From: an uncultured Nitrosomonadales bacterium
GTDB taxonomy: Bacteria; Pseudomonadota; Gammaproteobacteria; Burkholderiales; Gallionellaceae
Assembly (NCBI GenBank): GCA_903934275.1
Contig: CAIZNF010000381.1
Coordinates: 1 to 6,674, forward strand
Length of the DNA: 6,674 bases
Reading direction: 5' to 3'
The notes under the pieces are model-generated. The model did not search any database, was not told the DNA's origin, and saw only the letters and a program-made list of their open reading frames with translations. Numbering within the stretch: position 1 is the stretch's first letter; every line of letters starts with the position of its first letter. Below are positions 1 through 5,008 of this stretch, piece by piece. The position numbers were made by a program, and so were the translations under genes.

Positions 1-227
1 CCGATTGATGTGCCAAACCTCTCGCGCAATTGCCCTGCCAGCGTGGCACCGCTCTCTCCCGGAAGGCAATAATCGAGCAACACGATTTCCGGGCTGAATT
101 GCTGCAAACAGCTTTCGAGTTCGATGCCACTCACCGCACCATGTACCTCATGTTCGGAAAGTTTGAGAAAGGAAACCAACTCTTCAAGTTGTCCGATATC
201 ATCTTCTACTACGATAATGCGTGTCAT
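1..227 (-). CDS. Two-component response regulator, receiver domain (3' part beyond window edge)
   Basis: Reading leftward from ATG at 227, the first 75 residues form the N-terminal part of a CheY-like receiver domain. The start MTRIIVVEDD gives the acidic Mg-binding pair D9/D10 after a hydrophobic first strand. The stretch IVLLDYCLPGESG places the phospho-acceptor at D52, with the family's usual P-G-x-S-G loop after it. The remaining receiver (conserved T/S and K) and any output domain lie outside the window, so I cannot say whether it is a DNA-binding, enzymatic or stand-alone regulator. The start is chosen because receivers normally begin only a few residues before the first strand. An in-frame TTG eight codons upstream is possible but less likely. 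The Shine-Dalgarno is weak (GGTGG). It is divergent from the histidine kinase starting at 275 and is very probably its partner. A TAGAAT -10-like hexamer on the minus strand (270-275) could serve it, but I see no matching -35. Confidence 0.9.
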   Translation of the reverse strand, partial: MTRIIVVEDDIGQLEELVSFLKLSEHEVHGAVSGIELESCLQQFSPEIVLLDYCLPGESGATLAGQLRERFGTSI

Positions 228-258
228 AAGGCCACCGTCGGACTTGACCAACCTGATC

Positions 259-264
259 AGAGGA
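259..264 (+). promoter_or_regulatory. Ribosome binding site that decides the histidine kinase start
   Basis: AGAGGA lies 10 nt before ATG at 275 but only 1 nt before the alternative in-frame TTG at 266. The spacing therefore favours the ATG, making the kinase 711 residues rather than 714. Confidence 0.6.
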
Positions 265-274
265 TTTGAATTCT

Positions 275-2410
275 ATGTTCAATTTACACAAACGTCTGCA
301 TAGCGCGCAACTATTTTTAACCGGGCTAAGCCTGCAAACCAGATTTTTGCTGATCTTTGGTGCATCGTCACTATTTTTGGCGCTGGTGATCTGGGTTGTA
401 TTCAACAGCGTCGCCGAGCGGATGGTGGAACGCATCGGTGCGCGTTTCGCCGAAAAACAGGTGCTCTACGACAAAGCCCACACGCTGCAACCTCTCATCC
501 GTGAGGTGGCGCTAGCACGCCAGATGGCAGGTAACGCCGCTATCAAACAGTGGGCCGCAAACGAACAGAACCCGCAACTATACCGGCAGGCGCTGGCGGA
601 AATGGAGAAGTATCGCCAGAGCTTTCAGGACGGCAGTTATTTTCTGGCACTCACCGAGTCTGGGAATTATCATTTTAACGATACTGGCGCACCCCAAGAT
701 AAAAATCCAAGCAAAAACCCAAATGAAATAAATCCGGCTGAAATAAACCCGGCTAAAATAAATCAGCATAAGCAGCCGCGCTACACCCTCGACCCCGTAA
801 AACCGGCGGATGCGTGGTTCTACGCCACCATCAAAAGTGTTGACGACTACAATATAAACGTGGACACCAGCCCCAACCTCGGCGTAACCAAGGTTTGGAT
901 CAATGTGCCGTTGCGCGATGGCGACAAGGTGCTGGGTGTGCTAGGTACCGGGCTGGATTTGAATGACTTTACCCGCCATGTGACCCGAGCTCCCCAATCT
1001 GGCACCCCCCAATCCGGCGTGACGAGCCTGTTCATCGACCGCAACGCGACCATCCAGATTTACCGCGACATCGGCGGAGTTGATTTTTCCGGTATTGCCA
1101 ATACTTCAGACCAAAAACATTCGATTACCCGGTTGCTGGACAACCAGGAAGACCGCGCATGGATACTGCAAACTATCGGCCTGTTTGAAAATGGCAGCAA
1201 GAATAACTCGGCAAACGGCGGCCTGACTGTGACAGAAAAATCTGTGTATATCAAAGGCCAACGCTATCTTACCGACTCGCCCGTGGCGACAAAATTCGTG
1301 CATATCAAAGGGAAGCACTACCTTGCCAGCATGGTCGCGTTGCCGGAAACAGGTTGGTACGACATCACTTTGCTCGACATGTCCGTTCTGCTGCCACCGC
1401 ATGATTTTCTGGAAATGGGGCTGGCGGTTGGAGGAGTCGCGCTCTGCCTTATGATTATTTTGCTGTTTTTCCTGCGCAGGCTGGTGTTGCGCCCAGTTGC
1501 CGTACTGACCGCTGCCTCCGACCGAATTCGCCGGGGCGATTACGCAGACACCACAACTGAAAAAGGCGACGGTGAAATCGGGCAATTGGCTGTGCAATTT
1601 CAATCCATGCGCCATGCCGTCCACAAAACACATAGCTGGATGGAAGACGAAATTAAAAAACGCACCCGCGAACTCAGCGAAGCCAAAGAAATGCTGGAAG
1701 TTTCGCTCCAGCAGGAAAAGAATAATCGGGAAAACCAATCTAACCTGCTATCCCTGATGGCGCATGAAATCCGCAACCCGATTGCGGTGATCGGCAATAC
1801 CGCGCAAATGCTGAACGCGCTGGCGCAGACCAAGCAGCCAGATTGGCAGCCACGCATCGAAAAAATCATGGGGGCGGTATTGCAACTTGCAACGCTGATG
1901 AATAAATTCCTCGATGAAGACCTAATCAATATGAGCAACAATGAGCTTGACCTGCAAACGGGCGACCTCAATTTTTTCTGCAAAGAGCTTGCAGACGCGC
2001 TCGCGGCAAATAATAACCGTTCCATCCGCTATATGCCATGTGACGGCGATACCACGCTTTCGGTGGACTGGCATCTGATCGGTATCGCCATCGGCAACCT
2101 CATCGACAACGCCATCAAATATTCCCCGCCGGATAGCGATATCGATCTACGCATTGTGCGGGATAAGGCAAACGTACTATGCGTCGAGGTAACAGACCAA
2201 GGTCCGGGTATCGAGCCGAAGATTCAACAACGCATTTTTATCGAGAAGTTCATCCGGGGGGAACACGGAAGCAAAATTCGTGGAACAGGGCTTGGCCTTT
2301 ACCTGATTAACTGGATTGCCACATCTCACGGGGGGTATGCCGAAGTTTCTTCAACACCGGGCAGTGGCAGCACTTTTCGTTTGTGCCTGCCGTTGCGAAA
2401 ACAGATTTAA
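275..2410 (+). CDS. Membrane sensor histidine kinase (dCache-like sensor, HAMP, HisKA, HATPase_c)
   Basis: A 711-residue hybrid-free sensor kinase of the inner membrane. TM1 is about residues 24-43. A large periplasmic sensor follows (about 44-380) with a double-Cache-type signature: W181-F182-Y183, a VWINV strand around W208, then a GVLGTGLDL strand. TM2 is about 383-400, HAMP about 401-455 (P407; DGEIGQL at 432-438), and a charged helical linker leads to HisKA. The H-box AHEIRNP contains the phospho-acceptor H497. The ATPase domain shows the N box (N608, N612), the G1 box DQGPGI (641-646), an F-box-like IFIEKF and the G2 box GTGLGL (670-675), so all catalytic motifs are intact. It should phosphorylate the divergent response regulator at 1-227. 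The ligand is unknown; Cache domains usually bind small organic molecules. Odd feature: the sensor region has three in-frame tandem duplications (listed separately). The stop at 2410 is followed by a palindromic repeat region shared with the convergent helicase gene. Confidence 0.95.
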   Translation: MFNLHKRLHSAQLFLTGLSLQTRFLLIFGASSLFLALVIWVVFNSVAERMVERIGARFAEKQVLYDKAHTLQPLIREVALARQMAGNAAIKQWAANEQNPQLYRQALAEMEKYRQSFQDGSYFLALTESGNYHFNDTGAPQDKNPSKNPNEINPAEINPAKINQHKQPRYTLDPVKPADAWFYATIKSVDDYNINVDTSPNLGVTKVWINVPLRDGDKVLGVLGTGLDLNDFTRHVTRAPQSGTPQSGVTSLFIDRNATIQIYRDIGGVDFSGIANTSDQKHSITRLLDNQEDRAWILQTIGLFENGSKNNSANGGLTVTEKSVYIKGQRYLTDSPVATKFVHIKGKHYLASMVALPETGWYDITLLDMSVLLPPHDFLEMGLAVGGVALCLMIILLFFLRRLVLRPVAVLTAASDRIRRGDYADTTTEKGDGEIGQLAVQFQSMRHAVHKTHSWMEDEIKKRTRELSEAKEMLEVSLQQEKNNRENQSNLLSLMAHEIRNPIAVIGNTAQMLNALAQTKQPDWQPRIEKIMGAVLQLATLMNKFLDEDLINMSNNELDLQTGDLNFFCKELADALAANNNRSIRYMPCDGDTTLSVDWHLIGIAIGNLIDNAIKYSPPDSDIDLRIVRDKANVLCVEVTDQGPGIEPKIQQRIFIEKFIRGEHGSKIRGTGLGLYLINWIATSHGGYAEVSSTPGSGSTFRLCLPLRKQI
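725..769 (+). repeat. 15-nt tandem repeat in the kinase sensor, encoding (E/K)INPA units
   Basis: GAAATAAATCCGGCT (725-739) is followed directly by GAAATAAACCCGGCT (740-754), with one mismatch, and by a decayed third unit at 755-769. It encodes residues 151-165, E-INPA-E-INPA-K-IN. The preceding residues NPSKNPN look like an older, degenerate part of the same array. The unit length keeps the frame. It is probably a flexible loop expanded by strand slippage. Confidence 0.85.
989..1018 (+). repeat. 15-nt tandem duplication in the kinase sensor, APQSG-TPQSG
   Basis: Units 989-1003 and 1004-1018 match at 12 of 15 bases and encode APQSG and TPQSG (residues 239-248). They sit in the turn before the second Cache-like half (strand VTSLFIDR). 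Confidence 0.8.
1229..1336 (+). repeat. 54-nt tandem duplication in the kinase sensor (two 18-residue units)
   Basis: Residues 319-336 (1229-1282) and 337-354 (1283-1336) align without gaps. They share V, K, V, I, K, G, Y and L at the same positions (8 of 18 residues) and, by my hand count, 35 of 54 bases. Each unit carries a VxIKGxxYL strand. The second copy leads into the ALPETGWYDITLLD strand, which is the usual continuation in this sensor family. The first copy therefore looks like the extra one. The divergence between copies implies an old event. Confidence 0.7.
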
Positions 2411-2429
2411 ATCAAAATAACCCGTTAGT

Positions 2430-2445
2430 TCATGCTGAGGCATGA
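2430..2445. repeat. Small hairpin after the kinase stop
   Basis: TCATGC, loop TGAG, GCATGA: a perfect 6-bp stem 20 bp after the kinase stop. It is followed only by TCTTA, so it is a poor terminator on its own. It may contribute to 3'-end stability. Confidence 0.45.
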
Positions 2446-2448
2446 TCT

Positions 2449-2529
2449 TAAGCCGGACGAGCCGGAACCAAAATTGTAGGTCGGGCTCTGCCCGACATGG
2501 TGGTAGAGCACGACCTCTCGTCCGGCTTA
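2449..2529. repeat. Nested inverted repeat (REP-like) between convergent genes
   Basis: The outer arms TAAGCCGGACGAG (2449-2461) and CTCGTCCGGCTTA (2517-2529) are perfectly complementary over 13 bp. The right arm ends on the yoaA stop codon (2527-2529). Inside, 2478-2491 pairs with 2503-2516 over 14 bp with two mismatches. An alternative hairpin, GTCGGGC-TCT-GCCCGAC (2480-2496), competes with it. The core word GGTCGGGCTCTGCCCG (2479-2494) recurs exactly at 6245-6260, so this is a dispersed family. There is no T-run in either direction, so it is not a canonical intrinsic terminator. It may still act as a transcription or mRNA-decay barrier for both the kinase and helicase transcripts. Confidence 0.75.
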
Positions 2530-4542
2530 GGATACCGGTACATTAAAAAATTTCACCGCCACCGCCTCGTCCCTCGTGCGTTTAAATGGTGGCAGACTTT
2601 GCCAGATACGCTTGCCATATTGTTTGCCTATCAGGCGCGGGTCGCAGATCATCAAAACTCCCCGATCGGTCTCGTCGCGAATCAACCTTCCCGCGCCTTG
2701 CTTTAGCGTGATGATGGCGCGCGGCAACTGGTATTCCATGAATGCGTTGCGCCCCTGCTTGTTGAGCTGCGCGATGCGCGCCGCCAGCACTGGATCGTCA
2801 GGCGGTGCGAACGGCAGCTTGTCGATAATGACCAATGACAGCGCCTCGCCGCGCACGTCTACGCCCTCCCAAAACGACTGGCTGCCAAGCAGCACCGCAT
2901 TACCGAGTGTGCGGAAGCGTGTCAGCAGTTCGCTGCGCGAGCCTTCGCCCTGCAACAACAGCGGGTAATCCCAGCCGCGCCGGTCGAATTCGGCCACCAA
3001 TAGATCATGGGCGCGCTGCATCGCGCGCAGGCTGGTGAACAGGAAAAACGCGCGCCCCTTGCTGGCTTCGATCAACGGCAGTGCGGCCTGCACCACCGCC
3101 TCGGTATAGCCCTCGCTGTTCGGTTCCGGCAGATTCTGCGGCACATACAGCAGCGCCTGTTCGGCGTAGTTGAACGGGCTGTCCCAACATGCGGTCTTCG
3201 CCTTGAGCAACCCCATTTCGCTCTGGTAGTGAGAGAAATCCTGCTTTACCGCCAGCGTCGCTGAAGTAAATATCCACGCGCGCGCGCTGCCGCCGATCTG
3301 CCTCTCGAAAATCTCCGCGATGGATAGCGGCGTGGTGTTGAGTTGCAGCGAGTGATGGAATACCTCCAGCCATCTGACCTGATCCGGCTCGTCTCCTTTT
3401 TGCCATTTAGCCAACTGCTGCGCCAAAGCCTGCGCGCGCTGCCAGCAATTCTCCAGCCCCTCGCTCCGCTCCGCCTGCTTCTCCAGCAGGCCGGAAAGCT
3501 GCGCCAGCTTTGCGCCCAGCATGTTCAGCGCGGGCTCGAACTCCTTGTAATCTTTCGTCGCGGTGACAGGCATGCGCCCTTCCTTTTTGAACACCAGCCG
3601 CAGATCGCGCGCGGCCTTATCCAGTTCATCGGCAGCCTTTGGCAGCGGTGCGAAATCCTTGGCGGCAGCCGCTGCTTCGATGCCCGCATCAGCAGCAAGT
3701 TCGAGCAATTGCGAGGTGGACAGGCTCTCACCGAAGAACAGGCTGGCGGTTTCCGGCAACTGGTGCGCCTCGTCGAAAATCACCGTGTTGCAGGCGGGCA
3801 ACAGTTCCGCCACACCTTCATCGCGCAGCATCACATCGGCAAAAAACAGGTGGTGGTTCACCACCACAATATCCGCTTTCATCGCATCAGAGCGCGCCTT
3901 GAGCACGAAGCATTCCTTGTGTTGCGGACATTCCTGTCCGAGGCAGTTGTCGCGCGTGGAAGTCACCTGCATCCAGATCGATGCATTCTCCGGCACATCA
4001 GCCAGTCCTCCCTTGTCGCCCGAGCCGCTGACTTTGGCGTATTTCTTGATCTTGCCCAGATGCTTGATGTCCTCGCGCGTTTTGAATAACCCATCCGTTT
4101 GCGCGCGCTCCAGATGATAGTGGCACACATAATTGGCGCGTCCCTTGAGCAACGCCACCGACACCGGTGCCTTCAGCGCATCGCGCACCATTGGCAGGTC
4201 TTTCTGAAAGAGTTGATCCTGCAAGTTTTTTGTGCCAGTCGAGATGATCACCTTACCACCGTTGAGCAGCGCGGGAACCAGATAGGCAAAGGTCTTGCCC
4301 GTCCCGGTACCCGCCTCGACGACCAGAATCGCGTTGTCGCGTATCGCCTCGGCAACCGCCAGCGCCATCTCGCGCTGCTGTGCGCGCGGGCGGAAAGAAG
4401 CCACTTCGGTGGCAAGTGGGCTCTGTTCGGAAAAGAAACGTTCGACTTCGGTGGACACGATAGGAGCAGAAAAATATTCAGTCGCGATGGTATCGCAAAG
4501 TGGCTTGCGTTGGAGGATTAAAGCACTCATTCCATTTTTCAT
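2527..4542 (-). CDS. yoaA: ATP-dependent DNA helicase YoaA (DinG/XPD-like, iron-sulfur)
   Basis: Superfamily 2 helicase of the XPD/DinG group, up to 671 residues. Seen in order: FRPRAQQ (50-56), Walker A EAGTGTGKT (76-84, K83), motif Ia STGTKNLQDQL (101-111), four cysteines C140, C200, C205 and C211 placed as the 4Fe-4S ligands, VVNHHLFFAD (227-236), DEAH box D257-H260, TSATL (426-430), SFWEGVDVRG (556-565) and motif VI QGAGRLIR (615-622). The VISTGTKNLQDQL, DNCLGQECP and LSLVIIDKLPF segments resemble YoaA more than DinG, from my memory of the E. coli protein. E. coli YoaA is a damage-repair helicase that binds the polymerase III chi subunit (HolC). Start is uncertain: ATG 4542 gives the longest frame, ATG 4530 is also open, and GTG 4458 (giving a protein beginning MSTEVERFF) fits the family's short N-terminus best. 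None has a good Shine-Dalgarno. It converges with the kinase gene and diverges from amtB. Confidence 0.95.
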   Translation of the reverse strand: MKNGMSALILQRKPLCDTIATEYFSAPIVSTEVERFFSEQSPLATEVASFRPRAQQREMALAVAEAIRDNAILVVEAGTGTGKTFAYLVPALLNGGKVIISTGTKNLQDQLFQKDLPMVRDALKAPVSVALLKGRANYVCHYHLERAQTDGLFKTREDIKHLGKIKKYAKVSGSGDKGGLADVPENASIWMQVTSTRDNCLGQECPQHKECFVLKARSDAMKADIVVVNHHLFFADVMLRDEGVAELLPACNTVIFDEAHQLPETASLFFGESLSTSQLLELAADAGIEAAAAAKDFAPLPKAADELDKAARDLRLVFKKEGRMPVTATKDYKEFEPALNMLGAKLAQLSGLLEKQAERSEGLENCWQRAQALAQQLAKWQKGDEPDQVRWLEVFHHSLQLNTTPLSIAEIFERQIGGSARAWIFTSATLAVKQDFSHYQSEMGLLKAKTACWDSPFNYAEQALLYVPQNLPEPNSEGYTEAVVQAALPLIEASKGRAFFLFTSLRAMQRAHDLLVAEFDRRGWDYPLLLQGEGSRSELLTRFRTLGNAVLLGSQSFWEGVDVRGEALSLVIIDKLPFAPPDDPVLAARIAQLNKQGRNAFMEYQLPRAIITLKQGAGRLIRDETDRGVLMICDPRLIGKQYGKRIWQSLPPFKRTRDEAVAVKFFNVPVS

Positions 4543-4557
4543 TCAAATGGAAAACAA

Positions 4558-4577
4558 GTTGCAGGACGGGCTGCAAC
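4558..4577. repeat. Small hairpin upstream of the yoaA frame
   Basis: GTTGCAG, a 6-nt spacer and CTGCAAC form a perfect 7-bp stem just before the longest yoaA start on the minus strand. If yoaA is transcribed from further upstream, this would lie in its leader. It does not match the SOS LexA box (CTGT-N8-ACAG). The stretch 4578-4657 beyond it shows no gene and no promoter that I can defend. Confidence 0.4.
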
Positions 4578-4657
4578 AGCTATATCTGGCGGATAAAACT
4601 CACCTTACGTTATTGCACTATTGACTGAAAAATTGAATCAGCGCCATTACGAATTTA

Positions 4658-4674
4658 TGCCCCGCAGTGGTGCG
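4658..4674 (+). promoter_or_regulatory. NtrC-like enhancer site 1 upstream of amtB
   Basis: TGCCCC-GCAGT-GGTGCG matches the NtrC dyad TGCACC-N5-GGTGCA at 10 of 12 arm positions. Its centre (4666) is about 140 bp before the predicted sigma-54 start, a typical enhancer distance for glnA/glnK/amtB-type promoters. Confidence 0.6.
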
Positions 4675-4699
4675 CAACACCGTTGCGTTGCCATAAATC

Positions 4700-4716
4700 T
4701 GCACCAATTCGGCTTG
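4700..4716 (+). promoter_or_regulatory. NtrC-like enhancer site 2 upstream of amtB (one strong half-site)
   Basis: TGCACC-AATTC-GGCTTG has a perfect left arm and a weak right arm (8 of 12 in total). Its centre (4708) is 42 bp, four helical turns, from site 1. Two NtrC dimers would therefore sit on the same DNA face, about 98 bp before the predicted start. The spacing supports the call more than the sequence does. Confidence 0.5.
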
Positions 4717-4749
4717 TTTCTGATTTTTTAGCCTCAGTAACTGCTTTCG

Positions 4750-4780
4750 ATACCCCTGACTCTCAACACCGTAGGGGTAT
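4750..4780. promoter_or_regulatory. Inverted repeat abutting the sigma-54 -24 element, possible operator
   Basis: ATACCCCT (4750-4757) and AGGGGTAT (4773-4780) are perfectly complementary 8-bp arms around a 15-bp spacer. The centres of the two arms are 23 bp apart, about two helical turns. The right arm ends on the T of the TGG of the -24 box. This could be the site of a second regulator or a structural coincidence. I do not recognise the motif. Confidence 0.4.
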
Positions 4781-4794
4781 GGAACGCATTTTGC
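4780..4794 (+). promoter_or_regulatory. Sigma-54 (RpoN) -24/-12 promoter for amtB
   Basis: TGGAACG-CATT-TTGC compares with the consensus TGGCACG-N4-TTGC and has the invariant GG (4781-4782) and GC (4793-4794) separated by exactly 10 bp. The predicted start is near 4806. The two NtrC-like sites upstream and the ammonium transporter downstream make the nitrogen-control reading coherent. Confidence 0.7.
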
Positions 4795-4807
4795 TTACTT
4801 TAATATA

Positions 4808-4816
4808 GTTAGCGCC
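4808..4816 (+). repeat. Left flanking direct repeat of the 173-bp element
   Basis: GTTAGCGCC here is repeated at 4987-4995, on the two sides of the inverted-repeat element. It overlaps the last bases of the terminal inverted repeat, so the true target-site duplication may be 6 bp (TTAGCG) to 9 bp. Confidence 0.6.
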
Positions 4817-4827
4817 CAACGCTGTTC

Positions 4828-4849
4828 ACTTAACCGTTCGTGGTTAAGT
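4828..4849. repeat. Leader hairpin 1 inside the element
   Basis: ACTTAACC (4828-4835) pairs perfectly with GGTTAAGT (4842-4849) around a 6-nt loop. The left arm overlaps the terminal inverted repeat, so in RNA this local hairpin competes with end-to-end pairing of the element. Confidence 0.65.
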
Positions 4850-4851
4850 AG

Positions 4852-4882
4852 TGACTTAGCACGGGGTTATCGTGCTTAGTCA
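4852..4882. repeat. Leader hairpin 2 inside the element
   Basis: TGACTTAGCACG (4852-4863) pairs with CGTGCTTAGTCA (4871-4882) over 12 bp with one mismatch and a 7-nt loop. It follows hairpin 1 by 2 nt. There is no T-run after it, so it is not an intrinsic terminator. Confidence 0.65.
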
Positions 4883-4901
4883 ATACTTAGTTGTTACACC
4901 A

Positions 4902-4954
4902 GAGCTTGTCGAACCACCAGCTACGCAACCAGAGCCCTTCGACAAACTCAGGGC
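4902..4954. repeat. REP-like inverted pair (GAGCTTGTCGAA type)
   Basis: GAGCTTGTCGAA (4902-4913) and TTCGACAAACTC (4938-4949) are inverted copies with one mismatch. The right unit has its own 5-bp hairpin, GCCCT (4934-4938) with AGGGC (4950-4954). The wording closely resembles the widespread dispersed repeat built on CCTTCGACAAGCTCAGGGC, known to me from many proteobacterial genomes. It is nested inside the larger inverted-repeat element. Confidence 0.6.
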
Positions 4955-4986
4955 GAACGGAAATTTTATTAAGTAAACAGCATTGG

Positions 4987-4995
4987 GTTAGCGCC
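4987..4995 (+). repeat. Right flanking direct repeat of the 173-bp element
   Basis: GTTAGCGCC, an exact copy of 4808-4816. It runs straight into the amtB Shine-Dalgarno, so the element entered just upstream of the ribosome binding site and left it intact. Confidence 0.6.
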
Positions 4996-4997
4996 AA

Positions 4998-5002
4998 AGG
5001 AG
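4998..5002 (+). promoter_or_regulatory. amtB Shine-Dalgarno
   Basis: AGGAG, 6 nt before ATG 5009, is the strongest ribosome binding site in the window and fixes the amtB start. Confidence 0.85.
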
Positions 5003-5008
5003 ATAGGT

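Larger units (their letters stand above)
4815..4987. mobile_element. Putative MITE with 19-bp terminal inverted repeats, in the amtB leader
   Basis: The left end CCCAACGCTGTTCACTTAA (4815-4833) and the reverse complement of the right end (4969-4987, CCCAATGCTGTTTACTTAA) agree at 17 of 19 bases. A 9-bp direct repeat overlaps and flanks both ends. At 173 bp with no open reading frame it is non-autonomous. Inside are two strong hairpins and a nested REP-like unit bounded by CCGTTCG (4834-4840) and CGAACGG (4954-4960). It lies between the predicted amtB start site (about 4806) and the Shine-Dalgarno (4998). Removing it with one direct repeat leaves a leader of about 24 nt, which supports insertion. 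I cannot assign an IS family. An integron attC site is less likely (see rejected items). Confidence 0.65.

Noticed and set aside
30..269. 79-codon plus-strand frame at the left edge.
   Set aside because: Antisense to the response regulator, whose receiver motifs are clear on the minus strand.
244..272. TTGACC followed 17 bp later by TGAATT, as a plus-strand promoter for the kinase.
   Set aside because: The -10 matches only 3 of 6 bases and the start would fall after the chosen ATG.
1106..1738. 210-codon minus-strand frame opposite the histidine kinase.
   Set aside because: Overlaps the TM2, HAMP and linker coding region of a clearly real gene; composition looks like an antisense artefact.
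3343..4089. 248-codon open frame on the plus strand opposite yoaA.
   Set aside because: Antisense shadow of a gene with GC-rich third positions; its product has no recognisable domain and the opposite strand encodes all helicase motifs.
4571..4600. Possible SOS (LexA) box upstream of yoaA around ACAGCTATATCTGG.
   Set aside because: The half-sites are in the wrong orientation for CTGT-N8-ACAG.
4814..4993. Integron attC site: GCCCAAC at the left end fits RYYYAAC and the structure is imperfectly palindromic.
   Set aside because: The right end GTTAGCG does not fit GTTRRRY, the span is longer than usual attC sites, and there is a flanking direct repeat and intact promoter/RBS context. No cassette arrangement or integrase is visible.
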